Origin: Alphaproteobacteria bacterium MarineAlpha5_Bin3
GTDB lineage: Bacteria > Pseudomonadota > Alphaproteobacteria > HIMB59 > GCA-002718135
DNA: 32,615 nucleotides
Direction: 5' to 3'
Assembly: GCA_002938255.1 (NCBI GenBank)
Contig: PTLB01000005.1
Span: 1-32,615 of the forward strand
Part shown: positions 10,694-20,560 of the stretch, piece after piece
Position numbering within the stretch: position 1 is the first letter of the stretch
Layout: each line of letters begins with the position of its first letter
Program-made: the position numbers and the translations under genes
The notes under the pieces: model-generated
The model's input: the letters and a program-made list of their open reading frames with translations, nothing else
The model's database searches: none
What the model was told of the DNA's origin: nothing

Positions 10694-11518
10694 CTAAGAT
10701 TTAGACACGTTATCTAATTCTATTAATTTTAAAATTAAGGATTTTAAGTCTTTAACATTGAGCATATTTGGTCCATCACTTGGAGCATTATCAGGGTCAT
10801 CATGCGTTTCTATAAAGATGCCAGCAACACCTACAGCTATGGCCGCTTTAGAAAGAACCGGTATATACTCGCGTTTACCACCACTTTTCATGCCTAATCC
10901 TCCTGGTTCTTGTACAGAATGTGTTGCATCAAAAATTACTGGATATTCGAAACCTTTCATTATTTCAATTGACCTAAAATCACTTACTAAATTATTATAC
11001 CCAAAAGAAGTTCCTCTTTCTGTTAAAAGTATCTGATGGTTATTAGTAGTATGAATTTTTTCTATTATATTAGGCATATCATGAGGTGAAAGAAATTGGC
11101 CTTTTTTGACATTAATTATTTTTTTTGATTTACCAGCAGCAATTAATAAATCTGTTTGACGACATAAAAATGCAGGAATTTGAATTATATCTACAATATC
11201 ACTTCCAGATATTTCATTACATTGGGTTTCATTATGAATATCAGTTAGAATTGGACAATTAATATTTGATTTAATTTCATTAAAAATTTCTAAAGCTTTG
11301 AATAAACCAACTCCCCTTGTACTTTGAATACTTGTTCTATTAGCTTTATCAAAACTGGATTTAAAAATAAAATTAATTCTTGTCTCTTGGCAAATTTCAT
11401 AAATTAGCTCTGCCATCTTCATAGTATGATCTCTGCTCTCAATTAAACAAGGGCCTGCAATAAGACAAAAAGGGTTTGAGTTTGAAATTTCAAAATTATT
11501 TATTTTAACTTTTTTCAT
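10694..11518 (-). CDS. kdsA: 3-deoxy-8-phosphooctulonate synthase
   Basis: [67 protein letters not shown]. Confidence 0.97.
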   Translation of the reverse strand: MKKVKINNFEISNSNPFCLIAGPCLIESRDHTMKMAELIYEICQETRINFIFKSSFDKANRTSIQSTRGVGLFKALEIFNEIKSNINCPILTDIHNETQCNEISGSDIVDIIQIPAFLCRQTDLLIAAGKSKKIINVKKGQFLSPHDMPNIIEKIHTTNNHQILLTERGTSFGYNNLVSDFRSIEIMKGFEYPVIFDATHSVQEPGGLGMKSGGKREYIPVLSKAAIAVGVAGIFIETHDDPDNAPSDGPNMLNVKDLKSLILKLIELDNVSKS

Positions 11519-13136
11519 TTTTTTTGTTTTTTACTGCTGCTTCAATAAACGAAACAAACAAAGGATGTGGACTTTGTGGCCGAGATTTTAACTCAGGATG
11601 AAATTGCACACCAATGAACCAAGGATGTTCTGTAGACTCTAATATTTCTGGCAATAAATTATCAGGGGACATGCCTGAGTAGCAAAAATTATTTTTATTA
11701 AATAAATCCATATATTTTGTGTTTACTTCATATCGGTGTCGATGTCTTTCAGAAATCTGAATAGTATCGTATATTGAATAAACTAAAGAACCTTTTTTTA
11801 AATTACAAGGATAAGAGCCCAATCTCATTGTCCCCCCTTTATCACTTTCTTCGGAACGTGTGAATTTAGTATTATCTCTGACCCATTCTGTCATCAAACC
11901 TATAACCGGATTATTGGTTTTTCCAAATTCAGTAGAATTAGCGTCATTTATTTTTAAAACGTTTTTAGCAATTTCAATAACAGCCAACTGCATTCCAAGA
12001 CAGATACCAAAATAGGGAATATCATTTTCTCGAGCAAATGTAATGCTACATAATTTGCCATTAATACCTCGCTCTCCAAAACCGCCGGGAACTAAAATAC
12101 CATGGACCTTAGTAAGTTCATTTCTTATCTCATTATTTTTAAGACGTTCTGAGTTAATCCAATTAATGCTAACAGAGGTTTCATTAGATAGCCCTCCGTG
12201 AATTAAGGCTTCGTTTAAAGACTTATAACTATCTTTCAGGTCAGTGTATTTTCCTACTACTCCAATCGTAACATCATTAGTAGTATTTTTAAATTTTTTA
12301 ACCACTTCATCCCAAGCACTTAATTTTAAAGGATATTTTTTAGGATCATAACCTAATTCATTTAACAAAGCTGTATCTAAACCTGCTTTACAATATAACG
12401 ATGGCACTTCATAAATAGAATTTGCATTCATCGCTGGAATTACATTTTCTTTTTTTACATTGCAAAAAAGAGATATTTTTTTTAGCGCTTCTTGATCAAT
12501 TGATTTTTCACATCGACACATAATAATATCAGGTTGAATACCTGCGTTTAATAATTCCTTCACCGAATGTTGAGTTGGTTTTGTCTTCAATTCACCTGCA
12601 GAAGATATGTAGGGTACATAAGTCATATGAATTAAAGAAGATGAGATTTTTCTATCGTTACGTATTTGTCTGATAGCTTCCAAAAAAGGAAGTGATTCTA
12701 TATCACCAACTGTACCTCCAATTTCATAAATAACAATATCTTCATTTTTAAGGTCACTATGAATGAAACTTTTTATTTCATCCGTAACATGAGGTATGAC
12801 CTGAATAGTAGATCCCAAGTATTCACCTCTTCGCTCCTTGCGAAGAACATTAGAATAAATCTTGCCAGAAGAAATGCTATCAGATTTACTTGCAGAAAGA
12901 TTGGTAAATCTTTCATAATGTCCCAGATCCAAATCTGTTTCAGCGCCGTCATCAGTGACAAAAACCTCACCATGTTGATATGGACTCATTGTACCCGGAT
13001 CAACATTTAAATAAGGGTCCAATTTTCTTATTCTGACTTTAAATTTTCTAAGCTGTAGAAGAGAGGCAAGAGAAGCTGAGGCTAAACCCTTACCCAAAGA
13101 TGAGACAACCCCACCCGTAATAAAGACATAATGCAT
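11505..13136 (-). CDS. pyrG: CTP synthase
   Basis: [64 protein letters not shown], glutamine amidotransferase [10 protein letters not shown] and HPE motif. Confidence 0.98.
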   Translation of the reverse strand: MHYVFITGGVVSSLGKGLASASLASLLQLRKFKVRIRKLDPYLNVDPGTMSPYQHGEVFVTDDGAETDLDLGHYERFTNLSASKSDSISSGKIYSNVLRKERRGEYLGSTIQVIPHVTDEIKSFIHSDLKNEDIVIYEIGGTVGDIESLPFLEAIRQIRNDRKISSSLIHMTYVPYISSAGELKTKPTQHSVKELLNAGIQPDIIMCRCEKSIDQEALKKISLFCNVKKENVIPAMNANSIYEVPSLYCKAGLDTALLNELGYDPKKYPLKLSAWDEVVKKFKNTTNDVTIGVVGKYTDLKDSYKSLNEALIHGGLSNETSVSINWINSERLKNNEIRNELTKVHGILVPGGFGERGINGKLCSITFARENDIPYFGICLGMQLAVIEIAKNVLKINDANSTEFGKTNNPVIGLMTEWVRDNTKFTRSEESDKGGTMRLGSYPCNLKKGSLVYSIYDTIQISERHRHRYEVNTKYMDLFNKNNFCYSGMSPDNLLPEILESTEHPWFIGVQFHPELKSRPQSPHPLFVSFIEAAVKNKKNEKS

Positions 13137-13137
13137 T

Positions 13138-13149
13138 ACGGAATACCGT
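13138..13149 (-). repeat. GC-rich mini-hairpin ACGG-TATT-CCGT in the pyrG 5' leader
   Basis: 4-bp stem with tetraloop ending 1 nt before the pyrG ATG, read directly from sequence. Confidence 0.5.
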
Positions 13150-13166
13150 GATACATAAATGAAACA

Positions 13167-13175
13167 ATTATATCA
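13167..13175 (-). promoter_or_regulatory. Candidate extended -10 promoter element upstream of pyrG
   Basis: Minus strand TGATATAAT (TGnTATAAT consensus) in the secG-pyrG intergenic region, about 30 bp before the pyrG ATG. Confidence 0.4.
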
Positions 13176-13187
13176 AGTTAATTTTAC

Positions 13188-13487
13188 TTAATTATTATCT
13201 GGAATTGACGGTTCTTCTGAAGTAGAAATTTCAGGTAAGGATTCAAGAATATTTTTATCGGAACCAACAGAGGCAGTTATTGTTAATACTACACTCATAA
13301 CCATAAACAAGGCACCTGTAATTGCTGTCAAACGAGATAATAAGTTTGCTGATCCACGAGCTGACATCATTCCACCCATACCACCTCCTCCACCTAGTCC
13401 CAATCCTTCATTATCAGAACCTTGGAGTAAAACGAGAGCAACAAGCAATACTGCCAATATTATTTGAATAACAATTAATGTTGTCAT
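13188..13487 (-). CDS. secG: Preprotein translocase subunit SecG
   Basis: Two TM segments flanking the Gly-rich loop LQGSDNEGLGLGGGGGMGGMMSARGSANLLSRLTAI. Confidence 0.93.
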   Translation of the reverse strand: MTTLIVIQIILAVLLVALVLLQGSDNEGLGLGGGGGMGGMMSARGSANLLSRLTAITGALFMVMSVVLTITASVGSDKNILESLPEISTSEEPSIPDNN

Positions 13488-13530
13488 GAAAACCTTATAT
13501 TTATCTAATTAAGTTATTCAAGATTAATCA

Positions 13531-14265
13531 TCAAGAATTCATTATTTTCTTATATTCTAGAGCGTCTAAAGACGCCCCTCCAACCAAAACCCCATCTACA
13601 TTTTTTAAATCCATAATTTCTGAAGCATTATTTGAATTAACAGATCCTCCATAAAGTATTTTATAGTTTTCAATATTTTGAATTTCATTTTTAATAAAAG
13701 AATGAATATTGTCAATTTCTTCTAAAGAAGGGATTTTACCTGTTCCAATCGCCCAAATAGGCTCGTAAGCAATAATTACAAAATCCTTTGTAGCATTTTT
13801 TGGAACGCTCTTTGAAATTTGAGTATATATAATATCTTTTGTTAAATTCTGATTTTTTTCCTCAAAAGTTTCTCCAATACAAATAATTGGATTGATATTA
13901 TTTGCAATTAAATTCATAGCCTTAATACAAACATCTTCATTTGATTGTCCAAATATTTGTCTTCTTTCAGAATGACCAATAATACAAAACTGACACGAAG
14001 CATCTTTAAGCATTGTCGCACTTACCTCTCCTGTATAAGCGCCCTCACTATAATTAGAACAATCTTGTCCACCCAAAAAAAGAGGGTTTAATCTACCAAC
14101 TAACTTGTGAAAATATACTGATGGTGTACATATAATTCCACAATTATTAGAGTTTTCTAATTTGCTACAGTTAAGTTCCTGCAAATATTGTTCAATAAAA
14201 TGAATTGAACCATTTAATTTCCAATTTGCTACAATTATTCTATCAAATTTGTTAATTTCGAGCAT
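13531..14265 (-). CDS. tpiA: Triosephosphate isomerase (start moved to 14265)
   Basis: IVANWKLNGS, GGQDCSNYSEGAYTGEVSATML, IIGHSERR, IAYEPIWAIGTG, ILYGGSVNSNNA, GVLVGGASLD. The track start at 14382 adds 39 aa with no TIM character and runs into divergent ppiD; MLEINKFDRIIVANWK is the family-like start. Confidence 0.95.
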   Translation of the reverse strand: MLEINKFDRIIVANWKLNGSIHFIEQYLQELNCSKLENSNNCGIICTPSVYFHKLVGRLNPLFLGGQDCSNYSEGAYTGEVSATMLKDASCQFCIIGHSERRQIFGQSNEDVCIKAMNLIANNINPIICIGETFEEKNQNLTKDIIYTQISKSVPKNATKDFVIIAYEPIWAIGTGKIPSLEEIDNIHSFIKNEIQNIENYKILYGGSVNSNNASEIMDLKNVDGVLVGGASLDALEYKKIMNS

Positions 14266-14270
14266 ATTTT

Positions 14271-14291
14271 TACTTTCCCTTATAGAAAGTA
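14271..14291. repeat. Inverted repeat TACTTTC-N7-GAAAGTA in the divergent tpiA/ppiD intergenic region
   Basis: Perfect 7-bp arms read directly from sequence; a consensus TATAAT lies next to it on the minus strand (14299-14294). Confidence 0.6.
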
Positions 14292-14323
14292 TTATTATAC
14301 AACCAACGCCGTAAAAAAGAAAT

Positions 14324-16168
14324 ATGTTTAGAAGTCTAGGAAAATCTAAAATTGCGTTTGTGCTTGCTATATTATTTGGCATCAGTTTATTCTTTTTTAA
14401 AGGGGGCTCACGTTACTCAAATTTATTCAATTCAGATACGGTTGTCGCAACAGTTTCAGGAACGCCAATCTCAACATCTAAGTTTAACAGAACTATGCAA
14501 ATGAATATAAATAAATTTAATCAAATGTTAGGCAAACCTATAACAGGGGATGAAATTAGATCTTTTCAAATACATTCACTTTCTTTGGAAGCTTTGATTA
14601 ATGATGCGGTTTTTGAAAACGAATATGATAGTATTAAATTAATAATTGATGAATCCGTTATTGCTCAAAAAACTAAAGAAAGGATACCACAACTATATGA
14701 CAAAAATAATAAGTTAAATGAAACTTATTTGAATACATTCTTGAAACAACAGCAATTAAAGATTGAAGACATTGTTCAGATAATTAATTTTGAGACAAGA
14801 GATGAATTTGTAAATAATGCCTTGTTTAATATTAATTATCCTCAATATTTTTCAAGTAAAATTGATAATTATAATAATCATTCAAGAAAAATTTCCTATA
14901 TTGAATTTCTTCTAGAAGAGGTAAATATTGAAAATGATATTCAAAAGTATGCACTAAATATGAAAGAAGAATTAGAAAAATATTATGAAAACAATATTAA
15001 TCAATATATGTCCAAAGAAAATAGAAATGTAGAGTATATAATATTTAACAAAAAAAAATATGCTGATAATTTTGTCCCAACAAACTTTGAAATTAAAGAA
15101 TATTTTAATGCAAATAAAGAATTATATTATCAAAAAGAAAAAAGAAGTTTTACTCAATTTAATTTTAAAAAACTAGAAGAAGCAAAAAATTTTAAGTCTA
15201 AAATACAAAATTTTATAAACCCCTCTGATATATTAAAGATTGCTGAGGAAAATAATATTCGTTTTAGTGAATTTGAAAACTTAATAGCTGATGAAATGTT
15301 GGAGGAAATTTCTAAACCACTTTTTGAATTAAATCAAAATCAACAATCTAAAATTATTGAAACGTCTATTGCAAAACATATCATTATACTTCAATCCATA
15401 GAACCTGAAAGGCAACTAAAATTTGACGAAGTTAAAGAAAATATCAAAAACACTATAACTGCAATTGAATTAAATAATTATTTTACTGATATCAAAAATC
15501 AAGCATCAGAGAAAATACTTAATGGAAAATCACTAAGTGAAATTGCAAATGATTTTAATCTTACAATTAGTTTAATAAATAACATTACACAAGATTATGA
15601 TCAATATGACCAATCAGAAGAAATAATAATCTCCAGTTTAATACCTGCCGCTTTCGGATCAAATAAAGATTTTGTCAGCGATGTTATCGATATAAATAAT
15701 GATTATGCTTATATATTTAATGTAAAAAAAATAACGCCTTCCACGCCATTGGATATTACTTCTATTCAAGAAATTTTGTTAAATGACTGGAAAAAATCAA
15801 AAAAAATAGAAACAATTAATTCTGATGTAAAAATAAATAAAGATAATAATAATTTCTTTTCTCAATTATTAAGTACATATCAATTACAACCTAAAGAATT
15901 AATAATTAATAATAATTTTAATGAATTACCAAGAAGTTTTATTGTAGAAGTATTGGAAGGTGAAAAGGGACAAAATATTCAATATATTGATAATAACTTA
16001 GTTCATATTGCAAAAATTATTGATATTACGATTCCAGATGAAAAAAACGATAATATATCGATTTCTATGGCAGATGATTTAAGAGGGTCTTTTGGAGGAG
16101 AATTATATAAAAATAAAAATATGTCCACAAATGACAGTCTAATTAATGCAATCATACAACAGTACTAA
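14324..16168 (+). CDS. ppiD: PpiD-like peptidylprolyl isomerase / SurA N-terminal-domain periplasmic chaperone
   Basis: Single N-terminal TM anchor, VVATVSGTPISTSKFNRTMQ, SurA-N-like LEALINDAVFENEYD; sits immediately upstream of trpE as in other alphaproteobacteria. Confidence 0.82.
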   Translation: MFRSLGKSKIAFVLAILFGISLFFFKGGSRYSNLFNSDTVVATVSGTPISTSKFNRTMQMNINKFNQMLGKPITGDEIRSFQIHSLSLEALINDAVFENEYDSIKLIIDESVIAQKTKERIPQLYDKNNKLNETYLNTFLKQQQLKIEDIVQIINFETRDEFVNNALFNINYPQYFSSKIDNYNNHSRKISYIEFLLEEVNIENDIQKYALNMKEELEKYYENNINQYMSKENRNVEYIIFNKKKYADNFVPTNFEIKEYFNANKELYYQKEKRSFTQFNFKKLEEAKNFKSKIQNFINPSDILKIAEENNIRFSEFENLIADEMLEEISKPLFELNQNQQSKIIETSIAKHIIILQSIEPERQLKFDEVKENIKNTITAIELNNYFTDIKNQASEKILNGKSLSEIANDFNLTISLINNITQDYDQYDQSEEIIISSLIPAAFGSNKDFVSDVIDINNDYAYIFNVKKITPSTPLDITSIQEILLNDWKKSKKIETINSDVKINKDNNNFFSQLLSTYQLQPKELIINNNFNELPRSFIVEVLEGEKGQNIQYIDNNLVHIAKIIDITIPDEKNDNISISMADDLRGSFGGELYKNKNMSTNDSLINAIIQQY

Positions 16169-17652
16169 TGGATGTAATCAATAAGAATAAATTTATTGAA
16201 AATTACATCTCAGGTATTCCTCAAATCATTCAGAAGGAATTAATTGCTGATATAGAAACCCCTATCTCTGCATTACTTAAAATTTCTAATAAAGAGAAAT
16301 ATTCTTTCCTTCTTGAATCTGTTGAAGGAGGTGATCAAAGAGGAAGATTTTCTTTATTAGGATGTGATCCAGATATAATATGGGAAGTTAATAATAACAA
16401 AGTTGAAATCACCTCTTTGGATAATAATTTAGATTTATCATTTTTATCAAAAGAACCTATTACATCGTTAAAAGAACTTCTCAAATTTTCAAAAATTGAC
16501 AAAGATAAAACTACTCCTCCTTTTCCAGTAATGGTGGGATACCTTGGTTATCCAATGATACGATTAATGGAAGATATTAAACTAAAAAATCCAGATCAAA
16601 TAAACATACCAGACGCAGTAATGATTAGGCCTAAACTTGTTGCTGTATTTGATAATATTAAAGATACAATAAATGTTATGACCTCTATTTACCCTGATAA
16701 AAAAGTTAATCCTGAAAAAGCTTTTAATAAAGCATGGGATTATGTGAATGCAGCAATTGAAAAATTAAATAAAGAAATTCAAATAATTACAATCGAAGAT
16801 GAAAATAAAGAAAGACTAATCACTTTTAAATCTAACTATACGAAAGAAGAGTATTTTAAAATTATTGAAAAGGCAAAATCGTATATTCGCAAAGGTGATA
16901 TTTTCCAAGTAGTTACATCACAACGTTTTGAATCAGTATATTTTCTGGATGCTGTTACTTTGTACAGATCTCTAAGACGTTTGAATCCATCTCCTTTTTT
17001 AGTAAATCTTAACTTTGATACTTTTGGTTTAGTAGCTTCAAGCCCCGAAATATTAGTAAGGCTAAGAGATAATAAAATCACTATACGACCAATTGCTGGA
17101 ACACGTAAACGGGGTAAAAATTTGACTGAAGATTTAAAATTATCAAAAGATTTATTAACTGATGAAAAAGAATTGGCTGAACATTTGATGTTGTTAGATC
17201 TTGGAAGAAATGATGTGGGAAGAGTAGCAAAAATAGATACAGTTAAAGTTACAGAAAAGATGATAATTGAATATTACTCGCATGTTATGCATATTGTTTC
17301 TAACGTCGAAGGTACAATTGACTCAAAATATGATGCGATTGACGCATTAATATCAGGCTTTCCTGCTGGTACAGTTTCTGGTGCGCCAAAAATAAGAGCT
17401 ATGGAAATTATTGAAGAGTTGGAAAAAATTAATCGAAGTTTTTATGGTGGTGCTATGGGTTATTTTGACTCTAATGGACAAATGGACACTTGTATAAGTT
17501 TACGCACAGGATTGGTAAAAAATAACAAATTATATATTCAGGCAGGTGGTGGAATAGTATTTGATTCTGATCCAGAAAAAGAGTTTCAAGAAACAATAAA
17601 TAAAGCTAACGCACTAATTGCAGCGGCAAAAGATTCCTATAGGTATAGATAG
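16168..17652 (+). CDS. trpE: Anthranilate synthase component I
   Basis: LLESVEGGDQRGRFSLLG, GDIFQVVTSQRF, GTRKRGK, LGRNDVGRVA, AGTVSGAPKIRAMEII, QAGGGIVFDSDPEKEFQET. Confidence 0.97.
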   Translation: MDVINKNKFIENYISGIPQIIQKELIADIETPISALLKISNKEKYSFLLESVEGGDQRGRFSLLGCDPDIIWEVNNNKVEITSLDNNLDLSFLSKEPITSLKELLKFSKIDKDKTTPPFPVMVGYLGYPMIRLMEDIKLKNPDQINIPDAVMIRPKLVAVFDNIKDTINVMTSIYPDKKVNPEKAFNKAWDYVNAAIEKLNKEIQIITIEDENKERLITFKSNYTKEEYFKIIEKAKSYIRKGDIFQVVTSQRFESVYFLDAVTLYRSLRRLNPSPFLVNLNFDTFGLVASSPEILVRLRDNKITIRPIAGTRKRGKNLTEDLKLSKDLLTDEKELAEHLMLLDLGRNDVGRVAKIDTVKVTEKMIIEYYSHVMHIVSNVEGTIDSKYDAIDALISGFPAGTVSGAPKIRAMEIIEELEKINRSFYGGAMGYFDSNGQMDTCISLRTGLVKNNKLYIQAGGGIVFDSDPEKEFQETINKANALIAAAKDSYRYR

Positions 17653-18228
17653 ATGATAATTTTAATTGACAACTATGATAGCTTTACTTTCAACGTTTTT
17701 CATTATCTAAGTGAAATTGGAGCTAAAGTTAATGTATATAGAAATGATAAAATTACTTCTGAAGAAGTATTGGAAAAAAAACCAAAGGCAATTGTTTTAT
17801 CTCCAGGCCCCAAAACCCCTGATGACGCTGGAATTTGCCTGGATTTAATTAAAAAAAATATACACCTACCTATGCTTGGAATTTGTTTAGGTCATCAATC
17901 TATCGCTCAAGCATATGGGGCTTCTATTGTAGAGTGTGATGAAATAATGCATGGTAAAATTGATAAAATTGAACATTCTCAACATTCATTATTCAAAGGA
18001 GTTTCAAATATTTTTGAAGCAACCAGATATCATTCTCTAATAATACAAAACCAATCATTACCAAAAGAAATAGAAGTTATTGCTAAAACAAAAAAAAATA
18101 TCATTATGGGAATAGCTCATAAAGAAAAAAATATATTTGGTTTGCAATTTCATCCAGAAAGTATTGGAACAAAAATTGGTAAATCAATTTTAACAAATTT
18201 TTTAAATATTATTAAATATGAATCTTAA
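17653..18228 (+). CDS. trpG: Anthranilate synthase component II (glutamine amidotransferase)
   Basis: ILIDNYDSFTFNVFHYL, LSPGPKTPDDAGICLD, LGICLGHQSIAQAYG, GLQFHPESIGT. Confidence 0.97.
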   Translation: MIILIDNYDSFTFNVFHYLSEIGAKVNVYRNDKITSEEVLEKKPKAIVLSPGPKTPDDAGICLDLIKKNIHLPMLGICLGHQSIAQAYGASIVECDEIMHGKIDKIEHSQHSLFKGVSNIFEATRYHSLIIQNQSLPKEIEVIAKTKKNIIMGIAHKEKNIFGLQFHPESIGTKIGKSILTNFLNIIKYES

Positions 18229-19219
18229 TTTAATTAAAGAAAAAATTTTTAATTCTAAAAATATCTCCGCTAATGAAACGAAGTTTATTTTTGATCTAAT
18301 TATGAATGGTGAAATTTCAGAAGTAGAGGCAGCGGGTATCTTAATAGGGTTAAAAACAAAGTCAGAAAGCAAAGATGAAATACTAGGCGCAGCAAAATCA
18401 ATGCGTGAAAAATCATTAAAGATATCTTCTCCTGAAAATACTATAGATACCTGTGGAACAGGTGGTGATATGAGTGGCACTTTGAATATTTCCACTAGTG
18501 CCGCAATTGTGGCAGCAAGTGCTGGTGCTAAAGTCGCAAAACATGGTAACCGTTCAATTAGTTCCAGATCTGGATCTGCAGATATGCTTGAAAAAATTGG
18601 ATATAAAATCTCCGCAGATCAAAGTTATCTTGAAAACTCATTGTCAAAAAATAATTTTTGTTTTTTATTTGCTCAATACCATCATTCTGCAATGAAGCAT
18701 GTTATAAATGTTCGCAAACAATTAGGTACACGAACAATTTTTAATTTACTTGGACCATTGACTAACCCAGCTAATACGAAAAAACAATTGCTTGGAGTAT
18801 TTGATAGCAAATGGGTAAGAATTCATTGTGAAGTTTTAAAAGATTTAGGATCCAATCATGCTCTAGTTGTTCACGGAGAGGATGGTTTAGATGAAATTTC
18901 TTTAAGTGCCCATACTAAAATAGCAGAATTAAAGGATGGCCTGATCACAGAATATGTTTTTAATCCTCAAGATTATGGTTACGCATTAATAAAGAATTCG
19001 GATATTCAAGGTAAAGATCCTGATTATAACGCAAAAACTTTTATGCAAATGTTGGAAGGTTTGAATAAAAAATTTCAACATATTGTTGAATTAAATGCTG
19101 GTGCGGCTTTATATTTATCTCAACAATCAAAATCTTTTAAAGAAGGTTTTAAATTGGCCAGACATGTAATTGAAACAAATATAACAAAACAGTTTGTAAA
19201 AAAAATAATTAAAAATTAA
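18218..19219 (+). CDS. trpD: Anthranilate phosphoribosyltransferase
   Basis: DTCGTGGDMSGTLNISTSAAIVAASAGAKVAKHGNRSISSRSGSADMLE, RTIFNLLGPLTNPA. Confidence 0.97.
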   Translation: MNLNLIKEKIFNSKNISANETKFIFDLIMNGEISEVEAAGILIGLKTKSESKDEILGAAKSMREKSLKISSPENTIDTCGTGGDMSGTLNISTSAAIVAASAGAKVAKHGNRSISSRSGSADMLEKIGYKISADQSYLENSLSKNNFCFLFAQYHHSAMKHVINVRKQLGTRTIFNLLGPLTNPANTKKQLLGVFDSKWVRIHCEVLKDLGSNHALVVHGEDGLDEISLSAHTKIAELKDGLITEYVFNPQDYGYALIKNSDIQGKDPDYNAKTFMQMLEGLNKKFQHIVELNAGAALYLSQQSKSFKEGFKLARHVIETNITKQFVKKIIKN

Positions 19220-20007
19220 TGGATGAATTATTAAAAGATATCTGTCAAAAAAAGAAGTATGAACTAGAAAGGACTAAATCAAAGTGTTCATTTCAAACCC
19301 TTGAAAAATTATTACCTAAAAAAAATAATCGAGGATTAAAAAAAATACTTAATGATTCGCAAAAAAATAAAAATATAAATATTATTGCTGAAATTAAAAA
19401 AGCAAGTCCTAGTGCCGGTGAAATAATAAAAGATTATGTACCTGAAGATATTGCCACCCAATATGAGAAATCAGGAGCTGGGGCTATATCAATCTTAACT
19501 GAAAGTTCTTTTTTTAAAGGAAATATTGAGCATTTATCTACTATTAGTCAAAAAACAAATATTCCTCTTTTAAGAAAAGATTTCATTATAGATGAATACC
19601 AAATATTAGAAAGTAAAATTTATAAAGCAGATGCTATTTTATTAATAGCAAGTGTCTTGAACGATAAACAAATAATAAAGTTTATTAAAATAGCTGACGA
19701 AATTGGTTTAGATTGTATAATTGAAACTCATTCTGAAAATGAATTGAAACGAGCAATAAATATTGATTACCCTATTATTGGAATTAATAATAGAAACTTA
19801 AATAATTTTACGGTTGATATAAATAATACACTTAAATTAATTAAAAAAGTACCAAACGATTTTACCATAGTTGGAGAAAGTGGAATTAAAAAATTTCAGG
19901 ATATAAGATTGTACAATGATGCAGGAGTATATAATTTTTTGATTGGCGAATCTATTTTAACTTCAAAAAATATACAGAAAAAATTCGATGAACTTTTAAA
20001 TAAATGA
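19219..20007 (+). CDS. trpC: Indole-3-glycerol-phosphate synthase
   Basis: IIAEIKKASPSAGEI, AISILTESSFFKG, PLLRKDFIIDEYQI, IGINNRNLNNFTVD, GESGIK. Confidence 0.97.
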   Translation: MDELLKDICQKKKYELERTKSKCSFQTLEKLLPKKNNRGLKKILNDSQKNKNINIIAEIKKASPSAGEIIKDYVPEDIATQYEKSGAGAISILTESSFFKGNIEHLSTISQKTNIPLLRKDFIIDEYQILESKIYKADAILLIASVLNDKQIIKFIKIADEIGLDCIIETHSENELKRAINIDYPIIGINNRNLNNFTVDINNTLKLIKKVPNDFTIVGESGIKKFQDIRLYNDAGVYNFLIGESILTSKNIQKKFDELLNK

Positions 20008-20471
20008 TCACACATCTTAGTAAAAAAAATAAACCTCAAATAATTGATATCAGTAAAAAAGAAATTACTAAAAGAACTGCAACTGCGCAAGGTTCAATTA
20101 TATTTTCAAAAAAAACATTTAAAAAATTAGAAAAAATGCAAACAAAAAAAGGTGAGATTACAAACGTCGCTATTTTAGCTGGTATAATGGGGGCAAAAAA
20201 AACAAGTGAATTAATACCTCTATGTCATAATATTGATATTACTAATGTTGATATCAAAATAACTACTAATAAAAAATTATCAAACTTGGTAATCAATGCT
20301 TCAGTTAAATCTACAAGTAAAACGGGTGTAGAAATGGAGGCGTTAACTGCAGTGAGCATATCCTGCCTTACAATTTACGATATGTGTAAAAGCTTAGATA
20401 AAAATATTATTATAGATAAAATTAAATTAATTTCAAAAAAAGGTGGTAAATCTGATTATTTAAATGATTAA
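20004..20471 (+). CDS. moaC: Cyclic pyranopterin monophosphate synthase
   Basis: IIDISKKEITKRTATAQG, AGIMGAKKTSELIPLCHNIDI, KTGVEMEALTAVSISCLTIYDMCKSLDK, KKGGKSD. Confidence 0.96.
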   Translation: MITHLSKKNKPQIIDISKKEITKRTATAQGSIIFSKKTFKKLEKMQTKKGEITNVAILAGIMGAKKTSELIPLCHNIDITNVDIKITTNKKLSNLVINASVKSTSKTGVEMEALTAVSISCLTIYDMCKSLDKNIIIDKIKLISKKGGKSDYLND

Positions 20472-20539
20472 TTTCTGATCAAACTTTTGAATAATAGCTA
20501 AAAATCAAGAAAAAAAAGAATATTATTGAAACATTATAG

Positions 20540-20554
20540 GAACAGATATAGAAC
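20540..20554 (+). promoter_or_regulatory. Alphaproteobacterial-type LexA (SOS) box GAAC-N7-GAAC
   Basis: Exact GAACAGATATAGAAC, matching the GAAC/GTTC-N7 direct-repeat operator of alphaproteobacterial LexA, 6 bp upstream of lexA. Confidence 0.85.
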
Positions 20555-20560
20555 ATATAT

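Noticed and set aside
14266-14382. N-terminal 39-aa extension of the TpiA ORF in the track
   Set aside because: It overlaps the start of divergent ppiD and does not resemble TIM; the internal ATG at 14265 gives a normal TpiA start.
14324-16168. Degenerate PPIase domain of PpiD as evidence of a novel protein
   Set aside because: Divergent or inactive parvulin domains are common in PpiD-type proteins; position and N-terminus support the ordinary assignment.
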